Positions 1 to 6,546 are shown, counted from the first letter of the stretch. The stretch is 11,776 bases of DNA from Betaproteobacteria bacterium (GCA_947467405.1 CANIIN010000031.1:1-11776); one strand, 5' to 3'. A program made the numbers and translations. The notes: generated by a model not told the origin, from the sequence alone.

Positions 1-1
1 A

Positions 2-76
2 GGCAACCTGTGCCGCTGCACCGGTTATCACAACATCGTGAAAGCCATCCAGGCCGCCGCGCCGGCGCTGAAGTAG
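2..76 (+). CDS. coxS: 2Fe-2S subunit of a CO dehydrogenase/xanthine oxidase-type enzyme, C-terminal fragment
   Basis: Only the last 24 codons are in the window, ending in TAG. The visible peptide starts GNLCRCTGYHNIV. C-R-C-T-G-Y is the signature of the C-terminal helical [2Fe-2S] domain in small subunits of molybdenum hydroxylases, where these two cysteines bind the cluster next to the Mo cofactor. The subunit passes electrons from the Mo centre to the FAD subunit, which is coded next, 51 bp downstream on the same strand. The Mo subunit (coxL-like) is probably upstream, outside the window. The family call is firm. The symbol coxS rests on the coxM-D-E-G neighbours, and the substrate could be something other than CO. 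Confidence 0.85.
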   Translation, partial: GNLCRCTGYHNIVKAIQAAAPALK

Positions 77-79
77 CCC

Positions 80-102
80 TGCCTGCACTCACCCTGCAGG
101 CA
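80..102 (+). other. Intercistronic hairpin between coxS and coxM
   Basis: TGCCTGC (80-86) pairs with GCAGGCA (96-102), giving a 7-bp perfect stem with a 9-nt loop, 4 bp after the coxS stop. No T-run follows, so it is unlikely to stop transcription. Such hairpins can mark an mRNA processing or 3'-end protection site, which would be one way to set different amounts of the subunits. That role is inference. Confidence 0.35.
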
Positions 103-127
103 ACAACGAGAACGAACGGATCCCAAC

Positions 128-943
128 ATGTACTCATTCAATTATCGCAAGGCGGCATCGCTGGCCGACGCTTCATCCGCCCTGGTCCGTGACAGCGACG
201 CCAAGGTGCTGGCCGGCGGCCAGAGCATGATTGCCGCCCTGAAGCTGCGCCTGGCGCGCCCGACCGAAGTCATCGATCTCGGTGCCGTCGCCGACCTGCG
301 CTATATCCGCGTCGAAGGCAGCGCCGTCGTGATCGGCGCCATGACGACGCATGCCTCGGTAGCCGCGTCCACCGAGGTCCGCAAGGCGATCCCCGCGTTG
401 GCGGCGCTGGCCGGCGACATCGGCGACCGGCAGGTTCGCAACATGGGCACCATCGGCGGATCCGTTGCCAACAACGACCCGGCAGCAGACTACCCGGCCG
501 CCTGCCTCGGCCTTGGCGCGACCATCGTCACGACCCAGCGCAAGATCGCCGCGGACGAGTTCTTCCTTGGCATGTACGAGACCGCGCTGCAGCCCGGCGA
601 ACTGATTACTGCGGTGAGTTTTCCGATCGCCAAGCGCGCCGCGTACATGAAGTTCAAGAACCCGGCCTCGCGCTTCGCGCTGGTCGGCGTGTTCGTCGGC
701 GATACGCCATCCGGCGTGCGCGTGGCGGTCACTGGCGCGTCGGCCGGCGTGTTTCGCGTCAGCGACATGGAGAAGGCCCTGACAGCGAAGTTCGCAGCCG
801 ATTCGGTCACCTCGATCAAAGTCCCTGCCGATGACCTGAACGCCGACCTGCATGCGCAGGCCGACTATCGTGCCCATCTCATCACCGTCATGGCAGGGCG
901 TGCCGTGCGCAAGGCGCTGGGCGAGAACGTCAGCGCCGCCTGA
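128..943 (+). CDS. coxM: FAD-binding medium subunit of a CO dehydrogenase-type molybdenum hydroxylase
   Basis: This 271-residue protein has the usual length of the family (about 270-290). It carries both FAD-contact motifs of the CoxM/xanthine dehydrogenase FAD subunit: AGGQS at residues 29-33 and TIGGSVANNDPAAD from residue 108, which bind the pyrophosphate. The N-terminus (MYSFNYRKAAS) is typical, as is the C-terminal stretch YRAHLITVMAGRAVRKAL of the CO dehydrogenase flavoprotein C-terminal domain. In the complex it receives electrons from the [2Fe-2S] subunit and hands them to the respiratory quinone pool or another acceptor. The start at 128 fits the family N-terminus, though the ribosome binding site is weak. 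coxD starts 3 bp after its stop, so the two are co-transcribed. Whether the enzyme oxidises CO, an aldehyde or an N-heterocycle cannot be told from this subunit. Confidence 0.9.
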   Translation: MYSFNYRKAASLADASSALVRDSDAKVLAGGQSMIAALKLRLARPTEVIDLGAVADLRYIRVEGSAVVIGAMTTHASVAASTEVRKAIPALAALAGDIGDRQVRNMGTIGGSVANNDPAADYPAACLGLGATIVTTQRKIAADEFFLGMYETALQPGELITAVSFPIAKRAAYMKFKNPASRFALVGVFVGDTPSGVRVAVTGASAGVFRVSDMEKALTAKFAADSVTSIKVPADDLNADLHAQADYRAHLITVMAGRAVRKALGENVSAA

Positions 944-946
944 TCC

Positions 947-1882
947 ATGACAGCCCAAACCCGTCGCGACCTGCCCTCCTCCATTGACAGCACGGTAGCG
1001 CTGCTGGGCAGCGCCGACTACGTCGCCGAGCGCAGCCTTTCGACAGCCGTTTTCCTCGCCTTGAAGATGGGGCGCCCGCTGTTTCTGGAGGGCGAGGCCG
1101 GCGTCGGCAAGACCGAGATCGCCAAGGTGCTCTCGGCCACGCTGGGACGAAAACTGGTTCGCCTGCAGTGCTACGAGGGCCTGGACATCGCCTCGGCCGT
1201 GTACGAATGGAATTACGCGCGGCAGATGATCGAGATCCGCCTGGCCGAAGCGGAGGGCGTGAAGTCCAGGGAAGGACTTGGTCAGGACATCTTCAACGAG
1301 AAATTCCTGATCCGTCGTCCCATCCTGCAGGCGCTGGAAGGAGGCGGCGACGGCTTTCACAACGGCCCGCCCGTGCTGCTGATCGACGAACTCGATCGCG
1401 CCGACGAGCCCTTCGAAGCCTACCTGCTGGAAGTGCTGTCGGATTTCCAGGTCACCATACCGGAACTGGGCACCATCAAGGCTTTGGAGCCGCCCATCGT
1501 CATCATCACCTCGAACCGCACGCGCGAAATCCACGATGCCATCAAGCGGCGCTGCTTCTATCACTGGGTGGATTACCCCGACGCCGTGCGTGAACTCGAC
1601 ATCCTGCGCCGCAAGGCGCCGGGGGCCGCGGAGAATCTGTCCCGTGAAGTGGTGGCCTTCGTGCAGCGCCTGCGCAAGCTGGATCTTTTCAAGCAACCGG
1701 GCGTGGCGGAAACCATCGACTGGTCGCAGGCGCTGGTGACCCTGGACAAGATGTCGCTCGATGCCGAGACCGTCAACGACACGCTCGGCGCCCTGCTCAA
1801 GTACCAGGACGACATTGCGCGCATTCGCGGCAGCGAAGCCGAGCGCCTGCTGAAGGACGTGAAGGCCGACATTGCTGCATGA
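947..1882 (+). CDS. coxD: MoxR-family AAA+ ATPase, CoxD-like maturation factor
   Basis: The 311-residue protein is a MoxR-type AAA+ ATPase. Walker A is GEAGVGKT (residues 49-56). Walker B is VLLIDELD, with D147 and E148 for magnesium binding and catalysis, and a sensor-1-like segment IVIITSNRTREIHDAIKRR follows. In Oligotropha (Afipia) carboxidovorans CoxD is a membrane-associated ATPase that, with CoxE, is needed to insert sulfur and copper into the Mo-Cu centre of CO dehydrogenase. The gene starts 3 bp after coxM, and its partner coxE follows 42 bp after its stop. The ATPase-VWA pair is the typical MoxR arrangement, in which the ATPase remodels a client through the VWA protein. The family is certain. 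The exact client here is inferred from position in the operon. Confidence 0.9.
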   Translation: MTAQTRRDLPSSIDSTVALLGSADYVAERSLSTAVFLALKMGRPLFLEGEAGVGKTEIAKVLSATLGRKLVRLQCYEGLDIASAVYEWNYARQMIEIRLAEAEGVKSREGLGQDIFNEKFLIRRPILQALEGGGDGFHNGPPVLLIDELDRADEPFEAYLLEVLSDFQVTIPELGTIKALEPPIVIITSNRTREIHDAIKRRCFYHWVDYPDAVRELDILRRKAPGAAENLSREVVAFVQRLRKLDLFKQPGVAETIDWSQALVTLDKMSLDAETVNDTLGALLKYQDDIARIRGSEAERLLKDVKADIAA

Positions 1883-1924
1883 CGTGAAGCTCCCTTCACC
1901 GCCACCGTCAATGCGCGGCCCGAC

Positions 1925-3163
1925 ATGAACACCCTCAGCACCCCTCCCAATGCAGCCGGCCACATGGCCGACAACGTCATGCACTTCGCGCGCGTGCTGC
2001 GCACGGCAGGCCTGCCCATCGGCCCCGATCGCGTGATCGACGCCGTGAAGGCCATCGAGGCGGCGGGCATCGACCGGCGCGACGATTTCTACTGGACGCT
2101 CGCAGCGGTGCTGATCGATCGCCGCGAGCAGTTCGAGATATTCGACCAGGCCTTCCAGATGTTCTGGCGCGATCCGAAACTGCTGGAGCGCGCCTTGAGC
2201 CTGCTGATGCCGGCCGAGATCGGCCATGCGCCGCGCAGCGACGACAGCCCGTCCCCTCGTCTAACCGGCGGCCTGGCCGAGGCCCTCTTCCCGGCCGTGC
2301 AGCAGGGCCATGTCGACCCATCTTCCGACGAGCCCATGCCGGATGCGGCCATGAGTTATTCGGGGCGCGAACTGCTGCAACATGCCGACTTCGAGAACAT
2401 GAGCAACGCCGAACTGGCGCAAGCCAAGCGGTTGATCGCGCGCCTGCGACTGCCGATCCCTGAAATCCGCACGCGGCGTTTTCGCCCCGACCAGGGCGGC
2501 GGCCGCGCCGACCCGCGAAACACCCTGCGCAGCGCGCTGCGACACGGCGGCGACCTCATCCAGATCAAGCGCCGCTCGCCGCGCTATCGACATCCGCCGC
2601 TGGTGGTGCTGTGCGACGTGTCGGGTTCGATGAGCCGCTACTCGCGCATGTTCCTGCACTTCCTGCACGCCATCACCAGCGACCGCGACCGCGTCACCAG
2701 CTTCGTGTTCGGCACACGCCTGACCAACATCACGCGCCACCTCAAGCATCGCGACATCGACGTCGCCATGAACGCGGTGATGGCGATGATCGCCGACTGG
2801 GCCGGCGGCACGCGCATCGGGCAATGCCTGGCGGAGTTCAACCTGCGCTGGTCGCGCCGCGTGCTGGCCCAGAACGCCACCGTGCTGCTCATTACCGACG
2901 GTCTCGACGGCGATCCGTATGGAAACAGCGGCGCCGCCCTCGGCCCGGAGATGGAACGCCTGCACAAGTCCTGCCGGCAGCTCATCTGGCTGAACCCGCT
3001 GCTGCGCTACGAGGGATTCGAGGCGCGACCGGCCGGCATTCGTGCCATGCTGCCGCACGTCGACGCCTTCCTGCCCGGACACAACATCAACAGCCTGGTG
3101 GACCTTGCCGCCACGCTGAATACACCGCCGCAGCGCACACGCCCGCGCGCGACGGTCCGCTGA
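1925..3163 (+). CDS. coxE: VWA-domain protein, CoxE-like partner of the MoxR ATPase
   Basis: This 412-residue protein matches the VWA_CoxE family. The VWA part lies in the C-terminal half and has a complete metal-ion-dependent adhesion site: D231-x-S233-x-S235 in LCDVSGSMSRYS, T296 in GGTRIG, and D325 in LLITDGLDGD. The basic stretch before it (residues about 190-225, with NTLRSALRHGGDLIQIKRR) is also typical of CoxE. It is expected to act with the CoxD ATPase on the immature molybdoenzyme. The start at 1925 has no clear Shine-Dalgarno sequence. In-frame ATG codons at 1964 (MADNVMHF) and 1979 fit the usual CoxE N-terminus well, so the true start may be later. coxG follows after 28 bp. An intact MIDAS argues for a working protein. 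Confidence 0.9.
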   Translation: MNTLSTPPNAAGHMADNVMHFARVLRTAGLPIGPDRVIDAVKAIEAAGIDRRDDFYWTLAAVLIDRREQFEIFDQAFQMFWRDPKLLERALSLLMPAEIGHAPRSDDSPSPRLTGGLAEALFPAVQQGHVDPSSDEPMPDAAMSYSGRELLQHADFENMSNAELAQAKRLIARLRLPIPEIRTRRFRPDQGGGRADPRNTLRSALRHGGDLIQIKRRSPRYRHPPLVVLCDVSGSMSRYSRMFLHFLHAITSDRDRVTSFVFGTRLTNITRHLKHRDIDVAMNAVMAMIADWAGGTRIGQCLAEFNLRWSRRVLAQNATVLLITDGLDGDPYGNSGAALGPEMERLHKSCRQLIWLNPLLRYEGFEARPAGIRAMLPHVDAFLPGHNINSLVDLAATLNTPPQRTRPRATVR

Positions 3164-3191
3164 TCACTTCGAATCAACTGGAGAAAACCAC

Positions 3192-3782
3192 ATGGAAATG
3201 AAAGGCGAACAGATCATCCCGCTGCCGCAGCAGACGGTGTGGGAAGGCCTGAACGATCCGGCCGTGCTGAAAGACTGCATCATGGGATGCGAATCGCTCG
3301 ACAAGGTGGCCGACAACGAATACAAGGTGGCGATGACCGCCGCCATCGGCCCGGTCAAGGCCAAGTTCACCGGCAAGCTGCTGCTGGCCGACGTGAACGC
3401 GCCCCACTCCTATTCACTGGCGTTCGAGGGTTCGGGCGGCGCAGCCGGATTCGGCAAGGGCACGGCGCAGGTGTCACTCTCGCCCGAAGGCGGCGGCACC
3501 AGGCTCAGTTACTCGGCCAAGGCCAGCGTCGGCGGCAAGCTGGCGCAGATCGGATCGCGCCTCATCGACGGCGTGGCGAAGAAAATGACCGACGACTTCT
3601 TTGCCAAGTTCAGCGCGCGCGTGGCGCCGCCTGCTGCGGCGGGTTCTTCGGCAGGCGCAGTGTCTTCTGCCCAAGCGGATGCCGAGGCCGGCAAGAGCAC
3701 CGCGTTCAATCCCATCTGGGTGGTGTTCCTGACGCTGCTGCTGATGCTGATCGTGAACGCCATCGTGGTCGCGCCAAAGTAG
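3192..3782 (+). CDS. coxG: CO dehydrogenase subunit G-type SRPBCC protein with C-terminal membrane anchor
   Basis: The 196-residue protein has three parts: a SRPBCC (START-like) domain at residues 1-145, an Ala/Ser-rich linker at about 146-170, and one hydrophobic segment at about 173-194 (WVVFLTLLLMLIVNAIVV) with a short basic end. This is the known layout of CoxG. The N-terminus (MKGEQIIPLPQQTVWEGLNDPAVLKDCIMGCESL) is typical of the family. CoxG helps bring CO dehydrogenase to the inner face of the cytoplasmic membrane. GGAG about 10 bases before the ATG supports the start. It is the last gene of the operon and is followed at once by repeats and a strong hairpin. In the model coxidovorous operon a coxF gene lies between E and G; here it is missing. 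Confidence 0.9.
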   Translation: MEMKGEQIIPLPQQTVWEGLNDPAVLKDCIMGCESLDKVADNEYKVAMTAAIGPVKAKFTGKLLLADVNAPHSYSLAFEGSGGAAGFGKGTAQVSLSPEGGGTRLSYSAKASVGGKLAQIGSRLIDGVAKKMTDDFFAKFSARVAPPAAAGSSAGAVSSAQADAEAGKSTAFNPIWVVFLTLLLMLIVNAIVVAPK

Positions 3783-3784
3783 TT

Positions 3785-3843
3785 GCCTCACGCCTCACGC
3801 CTCACGCCTCACGCCTCACGCCTCACGCCTCACGCCTCACGCC
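3785..3843 (+). repeat. Heptanucleotide tandem repeat (GCCTCAC)8
   Basis: Eight exact copies of GCCTCAC run from 3785 to 3840, followed by a partial GCC. The array starts 2 bp after the coxG stop codon and ends 9 bp before a strong hairpin. There is no base difference among the copies, which suggests recent expansion by slippage. It lies outside any gene, so length changes would alter only the distance between coxG and its terminator. Confidence 0.97.
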
Positions 3844-3852
3844 AACAAGAAA

Positions 3853-3893
3853 AATGCCCGAAGATGCCCGTCTGGCGGGCATCTTCGGGCATT
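3853..3893. terminator. Bidirectional hairpin terminator between coxG and the SET gene
   Basis: A perfect 18-bp stem (3853-3870 with 3876-3893) closes a 5-nt loop, TCTGG. Read leftwards, the stem is followed by a T-rich tract (TTTCTTGTTG), the classic form of a rho-independent terminator for the SET gene on the - strand. Read rightwards only GTCGATT follows, so it is weaker for the cox operon but still a strong barrier. A related copy lies at 10124-10164 (32 of 41 positions equal, loop kept). Confidence 0.85.
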
Positions 3894-3919
3894 GTCGATT
3901 GGGAGCGCGCCGGGACTAG

Positions 3920-4018
3920 GTATTCACTGAACAAGGGGGCAAGCCCCCTTGTATATCCCCGACTTCAGAGGGACGCTTTTCAAGGCATGCTGATTTTCTG
4001 CACTTGATCAGCGCTTCC
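3920..4018 (+). mobile_element. 99-bp MITE-like element, copy A
   Basis: The element is too short to code for a transposase. It matches the inverse of 6547-6645, also 99 bp. Positions 3922-3973 agree at 51 of 52 bases, the end 4002-4018 agrees over 17 bases, and the 28 bp between are diverged without any length change. The two ends form an imperfect terminal inverted repeat: GGATTCACTGAACGAG (copy B form) against GGAAGCGCTGATCAAG, 11 of 16 equal. CTAG stands directly on both sides (3916-3919 and 4019-4022), as expected for a 4-bp target duplication of the kind IS5-group elements make. An inner GC-rich palindrome, CAAGGGGGC-AA-GCCCCCTTG, can form a hairpin. The link to IS5 is inference; no parent IS is in the window. 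Confidence 0.75.
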
Positions 4019-4744
4019 CTAGGATTGGCCGAGCATGGTCTGCCGGCACTTCTTCGCGCCACACCAGCACGGGTAGCGCAGCTTGCGATCCTTGACGGAT
4101 ACCTTATCAGGACAGGTGAGGTTGTAGTCGTAGGTCATCTCGTCACCCACCTTGATGTCACGGCGCGCGCGAACCCACACGCGCTCGTCGTCATCCTCCT
4201 CCACTTCGCAATTCGCCTTGCAGGAATGGTTGAACCACTTGGCCGCCGAACCGCGGCGCTGCGCGTCGAGGCAATGCGAACCGTCGCCGATTTCGAACAG
4301 GAAGGTGTGATACGGCACCGGGTCGACCGGGTAGCGGCGCTCAGCCTCTTCCCAGCTAATTAGTTCGCCGGTGTATTCGATGAGCTTGCGGCCCTTCTTG
4401 ATCGCTCGCGTGGCAAAAACGCCACGACCATGGATGCCGGATTTGCTGATCGTGAAGGGCAGCGAGGGCTTGGCGCGCTGGCTGACCGCCTTGGCGGTCT
4501 TGGCGGTCTTGGCTGCCTTGACTGGTTTGGCTGCCTTGACTGGTTTGGCTGTCTTGACTGGTTTGGCTGTCTTGACTGGTTTGGCTGACTTGACTGACTT
4601 GACTGACTTGGTCTTCGGTTGGGTGACGGATTTCTTCGCGGACTTGCCTGGTAGTTTGGTGACGGGCTTGGTAACCAACTTGGTTGTCGACTTCTTCTTC
4701 AGCTGGGATTGGGACTGCTTGGCACTGCTGGTTTTCTTTTTCAT
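4019..4744 (-). CDS. SET-domain protein-lysine methyltransferase with histone H1-like N-terminal tail
   Basis: The 241-residue protein has two parts. Residues 1-92 are a low-complexity tail rich in Lys, Ala, Thr, Pro and Val, built from tripeptides such as PVK, TAK and SVK, like histone H1 or bacterial H1-like proteins that bind DNA. Residues about 96-210 form a SET domain: SGIHGRGVFA (102-111, cofactor binding), EYTGEL (123-128), WFNHSC (170-175, NHSC at 172-175) and DEMTYDYN (201-208) with the catalytic tyrosine region. A post-SET zinc cluster follows, with C211, C226, C228 and C233 (CWCGAKKC). All key motifs are present, so it should be an active AdoMet-dependent lysine methyltransferase. 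Its substrate is unknown; the protein's own tail or a DNA-binding protein is possible. AGGAAG sits just before the ATG. The TAG stop lies within the CTAG flank of copy A. Confidence 0.88.
   Translation of the reverse strand: MKKKTSSAKQSQSQLKKKSTTKLVTKPVTKLPGKSAKKSVTQPKTKSVKSVKSAKPVKTAKPVKTAKPVKAAKPVKAAKTAKTAKAVSQRAKPSLPFTISKSGIHGRGVFATRAIKKGRKLIEYTGELISWEEAERRYPVDPVPYHTFLFEIGDGSHCLDAQRRGSAAKWFNHSCKANCEVEEDDDERVWVRARRDIKVGDEMTYDYNLTCPDKVSVKDRKLRYPCWCGAKKCRQTMLGQS
4490..4606 (-). repeat. 9-bp minisatellite inside the SET gene, about 13 units
   Basis: On the + strand the units run CTTGGCGGT, CTTGGCGGT, CTTGGCTGC, CTTGACTGG, TTTGGCTGC, CTTGACTGG and so on to CTTGACTGA: 13 contiguous units of 9 bp. 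From 4511 to 4582 they form four 18-bp higher-order copies (alternating TTGGCTG- and TTGACTG-type units). On the coding strand each unit is a tripeptide such as PVK, TAK, AAK or SVK. Gain or loss of units keeps the reading frame and changes only the length of the basic tail. Confidence 0.92.
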
Positions 4745-4903
4745 GACTTCCTGTAATTCATCGCCACGCGCTCATGGCAATGACCAGGCGAGCGCAGCAG
4801 TTAAAGACTTGGGTTCGGCGCATGTGGCTGCACACGACCCCTGACGCGCCGGGACACGATACGAACACGACCACATCATCGAAGCCGCCCCGAGGCGGGC
4901 GGG

Positions 4904-4949
4904 ATCATACCCTGATTCAGGGCGGAGAGAAACCACATCGAACGATGTG
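4904..4949 (-). promoter_or_regulatory. Possible promoter and operator palindromes upstream of the SET gene
   Basis: The 310 bp between the SET and permease genes (4745-5054) hold no convincing gene. On the - strand a -10-like TATGAT (4904-4909) lies about 160 bp before the SET ATG. Its best -35 match at the right spacing, TTTCTC with a 17-bp spacer, is poor. Two perfect inverted repeats lie around it: CCCTGATTCAGGG (4910-4922), inside the spacer, and CACATCG-AA-CGATGTG (4934-4949), just upstream. Palindromes placed like this are typical repressor or activator sites. No regulator is identified, and the start site is a guess. Confidence 0.35.
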
Positions 4950-5005
4950 ATCGATTGGGGCCTGACCAATTGAACTATTGCGCGTCTGTGCGGCGCGTCC
5001 TGTGC

Positions 5006-5047
5006 GGCCTGTCCTGCGCAGCACAGGCCCCTTCGCCATCGATGGCG
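5006..5047 (-). terminator. Hairpins downstream of the permease gene
   Basis: Just after the permease stop (- strand) lies the 14-bp palindrome CGCCATCGATGGCG (5034-5047), followed by a hairpin with a 7-bp stem (GGCCTGT 5006-5012 with ACAGGCC 5023-5029) and a partly paired 10-nt loop. Neither has a T-run, so a rho-independent stop is doubtful. They may instead protect the 3' end of the permease mRNA. Confidence 0.35.
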
Positions 5048-5054
5048 TCCTCAG

Positions 5055-6437
5055 TCAGCGCATGCGGCGATCGAGCATGAGCAGCACCACGCCGACCAGC
5101 AGCACGCCCACGCCGACCAGCGCGCCCTTGCCGGTGTAGGCCAGGCTCGAATACAGCATGTAGATGCAGATGCCGCAGAACAACAGCGGCGTCACCGGAT
5201 AGAACGGCACCTTGAAGGGACGCACGGCATCGGGCTGCCACTGGCGGAAGATGAACAGCGTCATGCCGGTGAGGAAGAAGAACAGCCAGAATACCGGCGC
5301 GGTGTAGTCGACCATGGTCTCGAAGCCCTTGCGCGTCCAGGTGCCCAGCGCCACCAGCGCCAGCGCAATCGCGCATTGCACCAGCATGGCGTTCTTCGGC
5401 ACGCCCTTGCCGCCGTTCCACACGCCGAGGAAGCTGAACAGCCTCCAGTCGCGGCCCAGCGCGTAACTGGTGCGCGCACCGGTGAGGATGGTGGCATTGG
5501 CCGAGGTGATGGCCGCCACCGCCACGATCACGCTCATCAACGCCGCACCGGTCGGTCCCCATGCGCGTTGCAGCAGGTCAGACGCCACCGCATCGGACTT
5601 GGCCATGCCGTCCAGGCCGAGGCCGGACAGGTAGGCGAGGCTGACCAGCAGATAGAGCGCCGTCACGATGCCCATGCCGAGCAGCAGCGAGCGCGAGATG
5701 TTGCGATGGCCGTCGCGGATCTCCGCCGACAGATAGGCAGCGTCGTTCCAGCCGCCGTAGGTGAGCAGCACGAACACCATGGCCAGGCCGAACATGCCCG
5801 CCTCGGGCAGCGTCGCGGGGGCAGGCGTCGAGGCCGCCGCGCCCGCTGCGGCAGCAACGGGTACGTCCGGCGTGGCAAAGAAGAATCCGGCCACGATGAT
5901 GGCCACCAGGCCCGACACCTCCACGATGGTCAGCCAGTTCTGCGTGCGCTTGCCGGCGTTCACGCCGACGATGTTGATGGCCGTCAGCACGATCACCAGT
6001 CCCGCCGCGTAGATCGAGGCCGAGTGCTCGCCCAGCTTGAGCAACTGCGTGCTGTAGTCGGCGAACACGAAGGCGAAGATGGCAATGGAACCGCTGCAGA
6101 TCACCGTCATGCGCGCCCAGGCGAACAGCCGCGCCACGTCGCCACCGAAGGCCCGCTCGAGAAAGTGATATTCGCCGCCGGCATCCGGATGCGAGGACGC
6201 CAGTTCCGCGTAACACAGTGCGCCCAGCATGGAGACAATGCCGCCCAGCACCCAGGCCGCCATCATCACTTCCGGGCTGCCCGTGAACTTGGCGACCAGG
6301 GACGGCGCCTTGAAGATGCCCGCGCCGACGATGATGCCCACGATCAACGCCACGGCATCCTTCAGATCGAATACCGGCTTGGGCGCCGCGTCGGCAAGGA
6401 CGAATTCCGGCTGTTGCTCGGGTTTTTGTGCGCTCAT
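5055..6437 (-). CDS. APC-superfamily amino acid permease
   Basis: The 460-residue protein is strongly hydrophobic, with about 12 membrane segments. It shows APC landmarks: the broken first helix VGIIVGAGIF (GAGIF at 38-42), the conserved loop CYAELASSHPDAGGEYHFLERAFG (75-98) and the sixth-helix region LLTYGGWNDAAYLSAEI (224-240). It is expected to carry an amino acid or related amine across the inner membrane. The pattern resembles the LAT/SteT-like exchangers and YfnA-like carriers, but the substrate cannot be read from sequence. An unusual Ala/Pro-rich loop lies at about 189-212 between helices 5 and 6. The start ATG (6435-6437) has AGGAG 11 bases upstream, slightly far. The gene runs in the same direction as the SET gene, but a 310-bp gap with its own palindromes suggests separate transcription. 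Confidence 0.88.
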   Translation of the reverse strand: MSAQKPEQQPEFVLADAAPKPVFDLKDAVALIVGIIVGAGIFKAPSLVAKFTGSPEVMMAAWVLGGIVSMLGALCYAELASSHPDAGGEYHFLERAFGGDVARLFAWARMTVICSGSIAIFAFVFADYSTQLLKLGEHSASIYAAGLVIVLTAINIVGVNAGKRTQNWLTIVEVSGLVAIIVAGFFFATPDVPVAAAAGAAASTPAPATLPEAGMFGLAMVFVLLTYGGWNDAAYLSAEIRDGHRNISRSLLLGMGIVTALYLLVSLAYLSGLGLDGMAKSDAVASDLLQRAWGPTGAALMSVIVAVAAITSANATILTGARTSYALGRDWRLFSFLGVWNGGKGVPKNAMLVQCAIALALVALGTWTRKGFETMVDYTAPVFWLFFFLTGMTLFIFRQWQPDAVRPFKVPFYPVTPLLFCGICIYMLYSSLAYTGKGALVGVGVLLVGVVLLMLDRRMR

Positions 6438-6516
6438 AGGATGTGCCGCTCCTGGCTGATTGACTGGCTGTGATCGCGAACCCGACCGGCCCCCTGACCG
6501 GAACAGCGGGCCAGTG

Positions 6517-6538
6517 AAGGCGATCGGGGACGCCTTTT
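6517..6538 (+). terminator. Terminator-like hairpin upstream of the permease, reading rightwards
   Basis: AAGGCG (6517-6522) pairs with CGCCTT (6531-6536) over an 8-nt loop and is followed by TT-G-TTGTT on the + strand, so it resembles a rho-independent terminator for rightward transcription. No + strand gene ends here. It might stop antisense transcripts from the permease region or be a remnant of a lost gene. Confidence 0.4.
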
Positions 6539-6546
6539 GTTGTTCA

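Noticed and set aside
173..2227. 684-codon open frame on the - strand opposite coxM/coxD/coxE
   Set aside because: It lies opposite three clear genes with family motifs, and its translation is low-complexity His/Arg/Gly-rich as expected for the antisense of GC-rich codons.
3785..3843. CRISPR array
   Set aside because: The repeats are 7 bp and directly adjacent with no spacers.
3783..4007. Short + strand frame through the heptamer array and copy A
   Set aside because: Its peptide is just the translation of the heptamer repeat (SRLTPHA repeated), the hairpin and the MITE; it has no ribosome site.
5376..6473. 365-codon + strand frame opposite the permease
   Set aside because: Shadow frame: His/Arg/Gln-rich, no membrane segments and no ribosome site, while the - strand gene has all APC motifs.
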